From: Candidatus Roizmanbacteria bacterium CG11_big_fil_rev_8_21_14_0_20_36_8
GTDB lineage: Bacteria > Patescibacteriota > Microgenomatia > UBA1406 > GWC2-37-13
Assembly: GCA_002796045.1 (NCBI GenBank)
Contig: PCVM01000112.1
Span: 4,310 to 12,123 of the forward strand
Length of the DNA: 7,814 nucleotides
Direction of reading: 5' to 3'
Part shown: positions 1-5,659 of the stretch, one piece after another
Layout of the letters: every line of letters starts with the position of its first letter
Position numbering within the stretch: position 1 is the first letter of the stretch
The notes under the pieces: model-generated
Database searches by the model: none
Seen by the model: only the letters and a program-made list of their open reading frames with translations
Told to the model about the DNA's origin: nothing
Position numbers and translations under genes: made by a program

Positions 1-388
1 CGGAAAACCCTCCACCTTGATTTTTAACTTCCTTTAAAAGTGAAGGGATCTCTAAAAAAAAATTTTCTCCTTTTTGAAGCTCTCTGACAGCAAGCTGCTC
101 TTTTCCTTTTTCAACTAACGCAAGCGAAGCTGCCATATGTTTGTCTGATAAATGAAGATATACCCTGGCTTTTTTTTGATTATCACGAGTTGTAAATATT
201 AGAAATTTATCTCTCATTGACTTAATAAAATATAATGGGTGATCAGGAAGTAGGCCTGGATATGGCAATTCATATATCACTTCTTGTTTTTCAATGTCCA
301 AAGATTGTGACTGAGTGATTGAATAAAAAGCGGGGAAGAGAAAAATTGAAAAAAATACAATTACTATTGATATTAAAATTCGTTTCAT
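1..388 (-). CDS. DUF5667-like secreted or membrane-anchored protein, N-terminal 129 codons (cut by window edge)
   Basis: An open frame runs on the minus strand from an ATG at 388 to the left edge with no stop, giving 129 residues of an incomplete protein. Residues 1-24 (MKRILISIVI then VFFSIFLFPA) form a short positive start plus a hydrophobic helix, so it is a signal peptide or membrane anchor. Residues about 39-61 contain YPGLLPDHPLYFIK followed by a basic helix, and residues 71-110 are a charged helix with LHLSDKHMAASLALVEKGK. This order (proline-rich PGxLPxxPLYFxK motif, then an Arg/Lys helix, then an A/L/E-rich helix) resembles DUF5667 proteins, which are common in CPR bacteria and have no assigned function. 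The protein would act outside the membrane. No Shine-Dalgarno sequence precedes the ATG. The family call is from memory of the motif; the secreted helical character is seen directly. Confidence 0.72.
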   Translation of the reverse strand, partial: MKRILISIVIVFFSIFLFPAFYSITQSQSLDIEKQEVIYELPYPGLLPDHPLYFIKSMRDKFLIFTTRDNQKKARVYLHLSDKHMAASLALVEKGKEQLAVRELQKGENFFLEIPSLLKEVKNQGGGFS

Positions 389-420
389 AATTTATTACTA
401 TGTCTAAATAACGAGAACAA

Positions 421-472
421 CCCTACTTCTTGAAAAAAGATTTCTAAATCCATTATTAATTCGCAAGTAGGG
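421..472. repeat. 8-bp inverted repeat between hup and the DUF5667-like gene
   Basis: CCCTACTT at 421-428 is perfectly complementary to AAGTAGGG at 465-472, with a 36-base AT-rich interior. Inside it, read on the minus strand, GATTT-AG-AAATC is followed directly by TTTTTT (about 435-452). The element sits just after the hup stop and before the DUF5667-like gene, both transcribed on the minus strand. It may be a weak, AT-rich terminator for hup or an element of the downstream promoter. The long stem is not followed by a clean U-run, so a terminator is only a possibility. Confidence 0.4.
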
Positions 473-495
473 CTGACTCGTGCTTAAGAAAGGGT

Positions 496-768
496 TTATT
501 TAACTCTTCTCTTAAGACTTTTACCTGCGGTAAAGCCTGGTGTTTTTGTTGCTGGAATTTGAATTTCAGCTCCTGTTTGTGGATTGCGGCCTTTTCGTGC
601 TGCTCGATTTCGAACAAGAAATGTTCCAAACCCAGTCACTACTACTTTTTCGCCACGCTCCATAGCTTTTGCTACAGTGTCAAATACTGAATTAACTGCA
701 TCTTTTGATGCTTTTGATGTTAATCCCGCTCGTTTTGCTACTTGTGCGATTAAATCTGCTTTTGTCAT
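496..768 (-). CDS. hup: HU-family nucleoid DNA-binding protein
   Basis: This 90-residue protein has the standard length and full signature of the bacterial HU/IHF family. Residues 1-45 are the helical dimerisation part ([16 protein letters not shown] and following). Residues 46-90 hold GFGTF, the DNA-contacting arm with [14 protein letters not shown] (60-73), and the C-terminal [14 protein letters not shown] forms dimers that bend and wrap DNA without strict sequence preference, and it assists DnaA-driven origin opening in model bacteria. The start is the ATG at 768: a full AAAGGAGGTG lies at 784-775, with AGGAGG ending 8 bases before this ATG. An in-frame GTG at 777 lies inside that ribosome-binding site and is not the start. 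The gene stands alone with its own promoter and a leader of about 75 bases. Family assignment is close to certain; HU rather than IHF is inferred from the arm sequence. Confidence 0.97.
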   Translation of the reverse strand: MTKADLIAQVAKRAGLTSKASKDAVNSVFDTVAKAMERGEKVVVTGFGTFLVRNRAARKGRNPQTGAEIQIPATKTPGFTAGKSLKRRVK

Positions 769-774
769 TATTTT

Positions 775-784
775 CACCTCCTTT
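775..784 (-). promoter_or_regulatory. Strong Shine-Dalgarno sequence of hup
   Basis: Read on the minus strand this is AAAGGAGGTG, an almost complete match to the anti-Shine-Dalgarno end of 16S rRNA. AGGAGG ends 8 bases before the ATG at 768, the usual spacing, which decides the start codon against the overlapping GTG at 777. No other gene in the window has anything comparable. Confidence 0.9.
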
Positions 785-824
785 CATTTTTTGTGAAACA
801 ACCCAATCTTTTTTGCCTGCTAAG

Positions 825-848
825 ATGGGTATAATCAGTTATACCCAT
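825..848. promoter_or_regulatory. Perfect 10-bp palindrome with 4-base loop in the hup promoter/leader
   Basis: ATGGGTATAA at 825-834 and TTATACCCAT at 839-848 are exact inverted copies separated by TCAG. The element begins where hup transcription is expected to start (about 844). It could be an operator at the start site or a stable hairpin at the 5' end of the hup mRNA. Neither strand shows a T-run after it, so it is not an intrinsic terminator. The palindrome is seen directly; its role is inference. Confidence 0.7.
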
Positions 849-850
849 AT

Positions 851-879
851 AGACTATCTGTTGTAACGCCCCTTGTCAA
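851..879 (-). promoter_or_regulatory. Putative hup promoter
   Basis: On the minus strand a perfect -35 hexamer TTGACA lies at 879-874. A 17-base spacer leads to TAGTCT at 856-851, a weak -10 with 3 of 6 consensus bases. Transcription would start near 844, at the outer arm of the palindrome. The -35 is flanked by a 7-base inverted repeat: TTGTAAC at 861-867 and GTTACAA at 902-908. The good -35 and spacing support a promoter; the weak -10 lowers confidence. Confidence 0.42.
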
Positions 880-999
880 TCCACACTTAAAATATCTTAT
901 TGTTACAATCTATATCAAATTATGATTTTTACCACTTCATTTTTAATCTGTCACAACAAGAAAAAATCAAACTAATAAATAATTAATAAATAAATATAA

Positions 1000-2454
1000 C
1001 TAATTATATTTCGCTGTTTCTTCTGCACGAAACTCCCTCAATATGGTAATCTTAATTTGTCCTGGAAAAACATCAAATTTCGACTCTAACTCTTTTTTGA
1101 GAGCAACAGCCATAATCGTCGCATCATCATCTGACACTTGGTCTGGTTTTACAATCACCCTCAGCTCTCTTCCAGCCTGAAGTGCGTAGACGTCGCGCAC
1201 TCCTTTTTGCTGTTTTGCAGCATCTTCGATAGTTTTAATTCTTTTTAAATACTCTGAAAAATCTTCATGCCTTGCCCCGGGCCTACCCCCAGAAACAGCG
1301 TCGGAGATATAGACGATTATCGCTTCAACTGATGGGAATGGGATGTCTTCATGATGTGCGGCCACGGTCTCAATTATTTTAGACGGAAATCTGTGTTTCT
1401 TTAAAAGCTCAACTCCTAGGTCAACATGAGAGCCCTCCTTATCTGTTATAACCTTGCCAATATCATGAAGTAAACACCCTAATTTTACAGTGTTAACATC
1501 AGCGTGAAGCTCATGAGCGAGAGATATTCCAATTTTTGTCTCTTCAAGTGTGTGCAAGATCATATTCTGTCCATACGAGTAACGATATTTAAAGTACCCA
1601 AGAAGTTTTACTATTTCCTTAGGAAGATTAAAAACTCCAGCTTTATAAGTAAGATCTTCCCCCGCTTTTATAATGGTTTGCTCCATATCGCTTTTAGCCT
1701 TCTTAACAATTTCTTCAATTCTTTGAGGTTGTATTCTGCCATCTTTAATCAATTTCTCCATTGATGTTTTCGCTATCTCTCTTCTCACTGCGTCAAAAGA
1801 GGATATTCTAATAACTCCTTCTTCTTCAAGATCTACATCAACGCCGGTTGCGAGTTCGAAAGCGCGAATGTTTCTTCCATCTTTTCCAATAATTCGCCCT
1901 TTATAATCGTCGCTTGGAAGTTGAATTACGGCAAGAGTGTACTCCGATACATAGTCTGTTGCTCCATACCGCATTGAGTCTATAAGAATTTCTTTCGCTT
2001 TTTCTGTGGCGCCTTGTTTAATTTCTTCTTCAGCCTCTTTAATTTGACGCACTATCTCACCTTTTAATTTATCTTCCCATGCTCCTAATATTTGTTTTCG
2101 GGCTTCTTCTTTTGTAAGACCCGCAACCTTTTCGAGCTTTTGTAGTATTTTTTCCTTTTCAAATTCAATCTCAGATTTCAATTTACCTAAAGCAACCTCT
2201 TTATCTGTTAGGCTTTTTTGCTTACTTTGGCAACTTTTCTCCCTATCTGATAATTGTTGCTCTTTTCGAGACAGCCTTTTTTCAATTTCCAAGCCACTTT
2301 GCATTGCTGCTCTAGCGGCCTTTTCAGCCTCTTGTTTGACTGTTAGAGCCTCTTCATTTGCATGAAGGATTATCTCTTTCGCCTTTTGTTTTGTAAGAGT
2401 GAGGTTATCTTCACGCTCTTTATGAAACAGGGCATTAATTATTGATCCAAACAT
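1000..2454 (-). CDS. rny: Ribonuclease Y (KH-HD endoribonuclease) lacking the usual N-terminal membrane helix
   Basis: RNase Y starts mRNA decay by endonucleolytic cleavage. This 484-residue copy shows a charged coiled coil at about residues 12-155, a KH RNA-binding domain with GRIIGKDGRNIRAFE at 186-200, and an HD domain at about 297-395. The metal-binding pattern is present: H301, the H330-D331 pair in LLHDIGK, H343 in EGSHV, and H367/H368 before ED. The tail carries GRPGAR (390-395) and YALQAGRELRV (423-433), both family hallmarks. Canonical RNase Y is about 510-520 residues and is anchored by an N-terminal transmembrane helix. Here the chain begins MFGSIINALFHKERED and goes straight into the coiled coil. 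The upstream frame reaches a stop at 2493-2491 with no alternative start codon, so the helix is absent rather than misannotated. No good Shine-Dalgarno sequence is seen. Function is confident; a cytosolic location is inference. Confidence 0.95.
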   Translation of the reverse strand: MFGSIINALFHKEREDNLTLTKQKAKEIILHANEEALTVKQEAEKAARAAMQSGLEIEKRLSRKEQQLSDREKSCQSKQKSLTDKEVALGKLKSEIEFEKEKILQKLEKVAGLTKEEARKQILGAWEDKLKGEIVRQIKEAEEEIKQGATEKAKEILIDSMRYGATDYVSEYTLAVIQLPSDDYKGRIIGKDGRNIRAFELATGVDVDLEEEGVIRISSFDAVRREIAKTSMEKLIKDGRIQPQRIEEIVKKAKSDMEQTIIKAGEDLTYKAGVFNLPKEIVKLLGYFKYRYSYGQNMILHTLEETKIGISLAHELHADVNTVKLGCLLHDIGKVITDKEGSHVDLGVELLKKHRFPSKIIETVAAHHEDIPFPSVEAIIVYISDAVSGGRPGARHEDFSEYLKRIKTIEDAAKQQKGVRDVYALQAGRELRVIVKPDQVSDDDATIMAVALKKELESKFDVFPGQIKITILREFRAEETAKYN

Positions 2455-2709
2455 AGGTATTATCTGTCTTTCGTAGATGATTGTAGGATATTAGGTAGTG
2501 GTTTAAAATTTACATTTATTAAGGACACCTAAACAATCTCCTAAATTATTAGGAGTTAATTTGATTCAAAAATCATTTAAAGTGTCTTTTTGTGTCAATC
2601 TCTCGACGTATATTGTAAATAATAGAAGTTACCATTTTAATAAAAAACCCGTATCTTAAATCACTCCACTCTAGTAATTATTAACCCTTACATTGTACTC
2701 TTTTGATAG
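2455..2709. other. AT-rich gap between recX and rny
   Basis: This 255-base non-coding stretch must hold the end of the recA-recX transcript and the start of the rny transcript, both on the minus strand. Visible elements are a hairpin at 2538-2555, a TTGACA on the minus strand at 2598-2593 with no good -10 at normal spacing, and a minus-strand T-run at 2647-2642. A weak 7-bp stem (2659-2665 with 2673-2679, one G-T pair) lies 11 bases before the T-run. No open frame, tRNA or recognisable riboswitch was found. Confidence 0.45.
2538..2555. repeat. 7-bp inverted repeat (hairpin) upstream of rny
   Basis: CTCCTAA at 2538-2544 and TTAGGAG at 2549-2555 pair perfectly around a 4-base loop (ATTA). The hairpin lies about 85 bases upstream of the rny start. 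It could be a leader structure of rny or part of the end of the recA-recX transcript. It is not followed by a T-run on either strand, so it is not called a terminator. Confidence 0.5.
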
Positions 2710-3177
2710 TTATTCTTCAATAGCTGATTTAATTACGTCGTAACAAAACCCACGATTTTTTAAAAATTGTTGCTTTTTCTTATTTCTACCAGCGTCGTTA
2801 AGCATGTACCATTGACCCGTTCTTGATAATAAAGCAGAGCGTGCAAGTGAGACCTCATCTTGTGGAAAAGAGTTAAAATAATTATCAATATCCCTTTGTG
2901 CTATCCCCTTACTCCTCAGCTCTGCTTTTAATAAATTAACCCCTTTTTGCTTATTTAAGTTTCTATCACTTATAAAGCTTTTAATAAACTCGTTGTCATT
3001 GAGGAGTTTTTCTTGAATAAGGTACGTCACTACACCCTCCACCTCTTGGTTTCCTAATGAAATTTGACTGGCTTTTTTCTGCAAATACTCACACATCTCG
3101 GATATCGTTCTCATTCTAAAGCTGAGATAAAAATAAGCTTTATTTAGTAGATTTTGATTTATCTGTGGATTTGTCAT
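2710..3177 (-). CDS. recX: RecX, regulator of RecA
   Basis: RecX binds RecA filaments and limits their extension and activity. The 155-residue product is a small basic all-helical protein with the RecX repeat pattern: [23 protein letters not shown] near the N-terminus, then a helix with [21 protein letters not shown], then [17 protein letters not shown], and a final helix ending [14 protein letters not shown]. Identity rests mainly on this pattern and on its position directly after recA, the usual partner. The ATG at 3177 is preferred because it sits just before the conserved first helix. A GTG at 3204 would add nine residues and cannot be excluded, since neither start has a clear ribosome-binding site. 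From 3177 it overlaps the end of recA by 38 bases, so translational coupling is likely. Confidence 0.88.
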   Translation of the reverse strand: MTNPQINQNLLNKAYFYLSFRMRTISEMCEYLQKKASQISLGNQEVEGVVTYLIQEKLLNDNEFIKSFISDRNLNKQKGVNLLKAELRSKGIAQRDIDNYFNSFPQDEVSLARSALLSRTGQWYMLNDAGRNKKKQQFLKNRGFCYDVIKSAIEE

Positions 3178-4222
3178 TTTGTAAAACTGGCGTCTTTGTG
3201 CCACCGCTTATTTTCACACCTAAAGCATCATACGCCTTTTTTTTGATCTCTTCAGTAAGCTTATTATTTTCTTTTAATGCCATTTTTGCCTGTTCAACTC
3301 CTTGACCTACAACCTCGCCTTTATATTTGTAAAAGGCGCCGCTTTTTTCCAGAATATTCTGCTCTGCGGCAATATCTATTAGAGACCCTAGATTGTCGAC
3401 CCCTTCAGAATTAATGCTAAACTCTGCCTTTTTAAAAGGTGGGGCAACTTTGTTTTTTACTACCTTAACTCTTACTCGCGCACCTATAACCTCATCTCCC
3501 TTTTTTAGTGTTTGAATTTTTCTAACATCCATACGGACTGATGCGTAAAATTTCATCGCCATTCCGCCTGAAGTTGTTTCGGGATTGCCAAACATTACCC
3601 CGATCTTCATACGTAGTTGGTTTGTAAAAATAATAGTTGTTTTTGATTTTGACACAATTGCCGTCAATTTTCGGAGAGCTTGAGACATAAGTCTTGCTTG
3701 TAGTCCCATTTGCGAGTCGCCCATATTTCCCTCTATCTCATTTCGGGGCACAAGAGCAGCCACCGAGTCAACAACTATTAGATCTACTCCTCCTGAGCGG
3801 ACAAGCGTCTCTGTTATTTCCAATCCCTGTTCCCCAGTATCTGGTTGTGATATTAATAAATTGTCAAGATCGACCCCCAAAATCTCTGCCCATGCCGGGT
3901 CAACTGCGTGTTCTGCGTCAATAAAAGCAGCTATCCCACCTTGTTTTTGGACTTGGGCGACAGCAGAAAGCGTAATGGTGGTTTTTCCAGAAGCTTCTGG
4001 TCCGTAAATCTCTATAATTCTTCCTCTTGGAATACCGCCAACACCGAGGGCTATGTCGAGTGGTAATATTCCAGTTGATATTGCATCAACGGTGGATTTT
4101 GGTCCCTCTCCCAGTTTCATTATCGCCCCTTTGCCGAACTGTTTTTGTATTTGCTCGATAGCTAGGTCTACCGCTCTGGTTTTTGGTGTGCTCTCTGGTG
4201 GTTTAGTACTGTTTGTTGACAT
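3140..4222 (-). CDS. recA: RecA recombinase
   Basis: RecA forms ATP-dependent filaments on single-stranded DNA for strand exchange and recombinational repair. The 360-residue protein is full length. Walker A is GPEASGKTT at 74-82, the catalytic Glu lies in [10 protein letters not shown] (100-109), and Walker B is LIVVD at 148-152. [20 protein letters not shown] (167-186) and the L2 loop [10 protein letters not shown] (211-220) followed by KFYASVR (224-230) are near-canonical. The C-terminal domain includes [11 protein letters not shown]. Small departures are the Ala in Walker A (GPESSGKTT in E. coli) and GGMAM after L2 (GGNAL in E. coli). The tail ends in a Lys/Ser/Thr-rich stretch from about 340 rather than the acidic tail of E. 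coli RecA. The gene is followed by recX in an overlapping operon and has its own likely promoter. No Shine-Dalgarno sequence is visible. Confidence 0.99.
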   Translation of the reverse strand: MSTNSTKPPESTPKTRAVDLAIEQIQKQFGKGAIMKLGEGPKSTVDAISTGILPLDIALGVGGIPRGRIIEIYGPEASGKTTITLSAVAQVQKQGGIAAFIDAEHAVDPAWAEILGVDLDNLLISQPDTGEQGLEITETLVRSGGVDLIVVDSVAALVPRNEIEGNMGDSQMGLQARLMSQALRKLTAIVSKSKTTIIFTNQLRMKIGVMFGNPETTSGGMAMKFYASVRMDVRKIQTLKKGDEVIGARVRVKVVKNKVAPPFKKAEFSINSEGVDNLGSLIDIAAEQNILEKSGAFYKYKGEVVGQGVEQAKMALKENNKLTEEIKKKAYDALGVKISGGTKTPVLQNDKSTDKSKSTK

Positions 4223-4244
4223 GTTTTATTTTTGAATTGCTAAT

Positions 4245-4285
4245 TACTTGCTCATTATTACAGAGTTTTAGACAAAAAGCAAGTA
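4245..4285. repeat. 8-bp inverted repeat bracketing the recA promoter
   Basis: TACTTGCT at 4245-4252 and AGCAAGTA at 4278-4285 are exact inverted copies separated by 25 bases. On the minus strand, the likely recA -35 overlaps the upstream arm, the -10 lies in the interior, and the expected start of transcription falls in the downstream arm. This is an operator-like placement for a dimeric repressor or for DNA looping. It does not match the LexA boxes of E. coli or B. subtilis. Confidence 0.5.
4254..4282 (-). promoter_or_regulatory. Putative recA promoter
   Basis: On the minus strand TTGCTT (4282-4277), a 17-base spacer and AATAAT (4259-4254, 5 of 6 consensus bases) precede recA. Transcription would start near 4247, leaving a leader of about 25 bases that is A-rich and has no Shine-Dalgarno sequence. 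The -35 is weak (3 of 6), so confidence is moderate. Confidence 0.42.
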
Positions 4286-4325
4286 CATAATTACATAATG
4301 GTATAACAAAAAATTGGTGGGTTGG

Positions 4326-4850
4326 TTAGGCCTCTCTTCGCAGGAAGACTCCCCCAAAGAGAGAGAGTGCGGTAGTGAGGATTAGGATCGAAGCCGCACC
4401 TGTTTCTGGAATTTGGGTCGTTGTCGTTTGATATGAATTTTGAGAATTTTTAACACCGGACTGAAGGGTGGATGTGGGCTGAATGTTCCTCTTCTCTAAA
4501 ATCTGAACCTTGACGTTTGGGTTGTTGGTATTTAAATCTTCTTTATTTTGGCTTAGTTCTTCAATAATACTCACCTTAAAATTATTGTTTTTTTCGTCGT
4601 TGATTTGGGTCGTGGTTGGTAGTGGGGTTGTGGTTGGGGTTTTGTCATTTAGCCCAAACAAAAAACCAAGTGGACCATTTTGGATACCTTTTTTTGTATT
4701 AGTCGGGGTCGGAGTCAGTGTAATTGTGGTTTCCTTGTTGGTGGTTATGATTTGATTTGGATTAGAACGAAATTTGTTATTTAGCCAAACAAACACCAGT
4801 ATTAAAACTATAAATCCCAAAACTAGCGAGATGAGTCGGTTAAATTCCAT
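4326..4850 (-). CDS. Unrecognised surface protein with N-terminal membrane helix, Thr/Pro-rich middle and C-terminal IPETG sorting-type signal
   Basis: I do not recognise a catalytic or binding domain in this 174-residue protein. Residues 6-23 are a strongly hydrophobic helix (LISLVLGFIVLILVFVWL), serving as signal peptide or anchor. Residues 38-82 and 122-146 are rich in Thr, Pro, Asn and Gln, as in exported linkers, with a more ordered patch at about 90-121. The end is IPETG (147-151), a hydrophobic stretch (152-170), then RREA. This tripartite pattern is that of LPXTG-type sortase substrates, with Ile in the first position. A wall- or surface-attached product is inferred; no sortase gene is visible here. 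The gene lies between comF and recA, with its own strong promoter giving a leaderless mRNA. A non-sortase explanation, such as two simple membrane anchors, is possible. Confidence 0.8.
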   Translation of the reverse strand: MEFNRLISLVLGFIVLILVFVWLNNKFRSNPNQIITTNKETTITLTPTPTNTKKGIQNGPLGFLFGLNDKTPTTTPLPTTTQINDEKNNNFKVSIIEELSQNKEDLNTNNPNVKVQILEKRNIQPTSTLQSGVKNSQNSYQTTTTQIPETGAASILILTTALSLFGGVFLRREA

Positions 4851-4856
4851 ACAGTT

Positions 4857-4885
4857 ATTATATCATTATAGGACTTTTTTTACAA
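4857..4885 (-). promoter_or_regulatory. Promoter of the IPETG protein gene, predicted to give a leaderless mRNA
   Basis: On the minus strand TTGTAA (4885-4880) is followed by a 17-base spacer and a perfect TATAAT (4862-4857), then six bases and the ATG at 4850. Transcription should therefore start at or within a base or two of the A of the start codon. A second perfect TATAAT at 4870-4865 would also give a leader shorter than 10 bases. The promoter begins four bases after the comF stop codon. Confidence 0.68.
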
Positions 4886-4888
4886 CCG

Positions 4889-5578
4889 TCAGACCTTCCC
4901 ATGGGCTAATGTAAAAAGTAGGACTGTTTTCGCTCCCGCAATTTTTAGTATTTTTGCGGCTTCTTGAGCAGTGCATCCCGAAGTGTAAAGGTCGTCAATT
5001 AAAATTATTGTTTTATTTTTCACCACTTGACCTTGTTTAAGAATAAACGCTCCTTTAATATTCTCTTTTCTTGTGTTTTTTGTTGGTTGTTTTGCTTGTT
5101 GAGGCGTATTTATTACCCTAAGCAAAACGCAACTTGTAGGAATATTTGTTATTTTTGAAAACTCTTTTGCAATTTTTTTGGATTGATTAAAACCTCTCGC
5201 TTTCTCTCTTTGTTTATGTAGGGGAATTGGGACTATAAGCGCATTGGTGTAATATTGAGTTATTTTTTTAAACTTTTGTATCCACGATTGTGGAAAAATA
5301 GACACAACCTCGGAAATTGTGCTGTATGCCCTTTTATATTTAATTACTCCAATCCAGTCCCTCCCGGCCCCTGTGTATTTAATTATTGCTAAGGCGTTGT
5401 CAATGAAGGATGTTTTTTTACATATCTCGTGCGTTTGGCCATTTATTGAGTTTCTATAACAAACAATACATGAGTCCTGTGTCACGGGTTTAATACTGTT
5501 TTTACAGCTAACGCATAAAACTTTTCCGAAAGAACCACACGTAACACATTTTGAAGGAAAAAACATATGTAATAACAT
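4889..5578 (-). CDS. comF: ComF family protein (zinc-finger plus phosphoribosyltransferase-type domain)
   Basis: ComF proteins are needed for transport of DNA into the cytosol during natural transformation in species such as B. subtilis and H. influenzae. The 229-residue product has the full architecture. An N-terminal zinc-binding region carries C11-x2-C14, C22-x2-C25, C37-x2-C40 and C53. The conserved VPIPLHKQREKARGFNQ lies at 116-132. The phosphoribosyltransferase signature IILIDDLYTSGCTAQEA (191-207) includes the acidic pair that binds PRPP in related enzymes. The ATG at 5578 is used; an in-frame ATG at 5566 would still keep all cysteines. It ends in TGA, which shows TGA is a stop here. 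It diverges from dnaA across 126 bases that contain DnaA boxes. No other competence genes are in the window, so a role in DNA uptake is from the family, not from context. Confidence 0.95.
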   Translation of the reverse strand: MLLHMFFPSKCVTCGSFGKVLCVSCKNSIKPVTQDSCIVCYRNSINGQTHEICKKTSFIDNALAIIKYTGAGRDWIGVIKYKRAYSTISEVVSIFPQSWIQKFKKITQYYTNALIVPIPLHKQREKARGFNQSKKIAKEFSKITNIPTSCVLLRVINTPQQAKQPTKNTRKENIKGAFILKQGQVVKNKTIILIDDLYTSGCTAQEAAKILKIAGAKTVLLFTLAHGKV

Positions 5579-5629
5579 ATTGTTTTAATAATAACAGTTC
5601 CTGTGTTTTTTTTTGGTTAAAATTAGCTA

Positions 5630-5658
5630 TTGAAAATTGCTGTTTATATGTTTATTAT
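5630..5658 (+). promoter_or_regulatory. dnaA promoter
   Basis: TTGAAA (5630-5635, 5 of 6), a 17-base spacer and TATTAT (5653-5658, 5 of 6) make a good sigma-70-type promoter. Transcription would start near 5665, inside the first DnaA box, giving a leader of about 40 bases with no Shine-Dalgarno sequence. Confidence 0.65.
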
Positions 5659-5659
5659 T

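Larger units (their letters stand above)
778..999. other. Non-coding gap between rny and hup
   Basis: This AT-rich stretch carries the hup ribosome-binding site, palindrome and promoter in its left half. The right half (about 910-999) has no clear promoter or hairpin terminator for rny. It contains a low-complexity tract with AATAAAT repeated at 974-980 and 985-991 just after the rny stop. A minus-strand T-run (966-961) follows that tract, but no GC-bearing stem precedes it. Confidence 0.5.

Noticed and set aside
769..777. GTG at 777 as start of the HU protein (93 residues)
   Set aside because: It lies inside the AAAGGAGGTG ribosome-binding site; the ATG at 768 has correct spacing and gives the family-standard 90 residues.
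584..796. 70-residue plus-strand open frame over hup
   Set aside because: Antisense shadow of HU with no start signal.
974..995. AATAAAT repeats as a CRISPR-like or iteron array
   Set aside because: Only two short copies in low-complexity AT-rich DNA, no spacers of constant length and no cas or rep gene.
2593..2598. TTGACA on the minus strand as -35 of an rny promoter
   Set aside because: No acceptable -10 hexamer at 16-18 bases; the best at 17 is TGATTT.
2641..2679. Terminator after recX
   Set aside because: The stem is weak (7 bp with a G-T pair) and 11 bases separate it from the T-run.
3164..3172. TGTGGATTT within recA/recX as a DnaA box
   Set aside because: Two mismatches, inside coding sequence and isolated from the origin clusters.
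4223..4325. LexA/SOS box upstream of recA
   Set aside because: No CTGT-N8-ACAG or GAAC-N4-GTTC type site; the inverted repeat present has a different sequence.
4308..4363. Intrinsic terminator at the end of the IPETG gene
   Set aside because: A 7-bp inverted repeat (4332-4338 with 4357-4363) and a minus-strand T-run (4313-4308) exist, but the stem is inside the coding region and 18 bases from the T-run.
4510..4755. 81-residue hydrophobic open frame on the plus strand
   Set aside because: It is antisense to the IPETG protein; its Val/Gly-rich composition follows from the Thr/Pro codons on the other strand.
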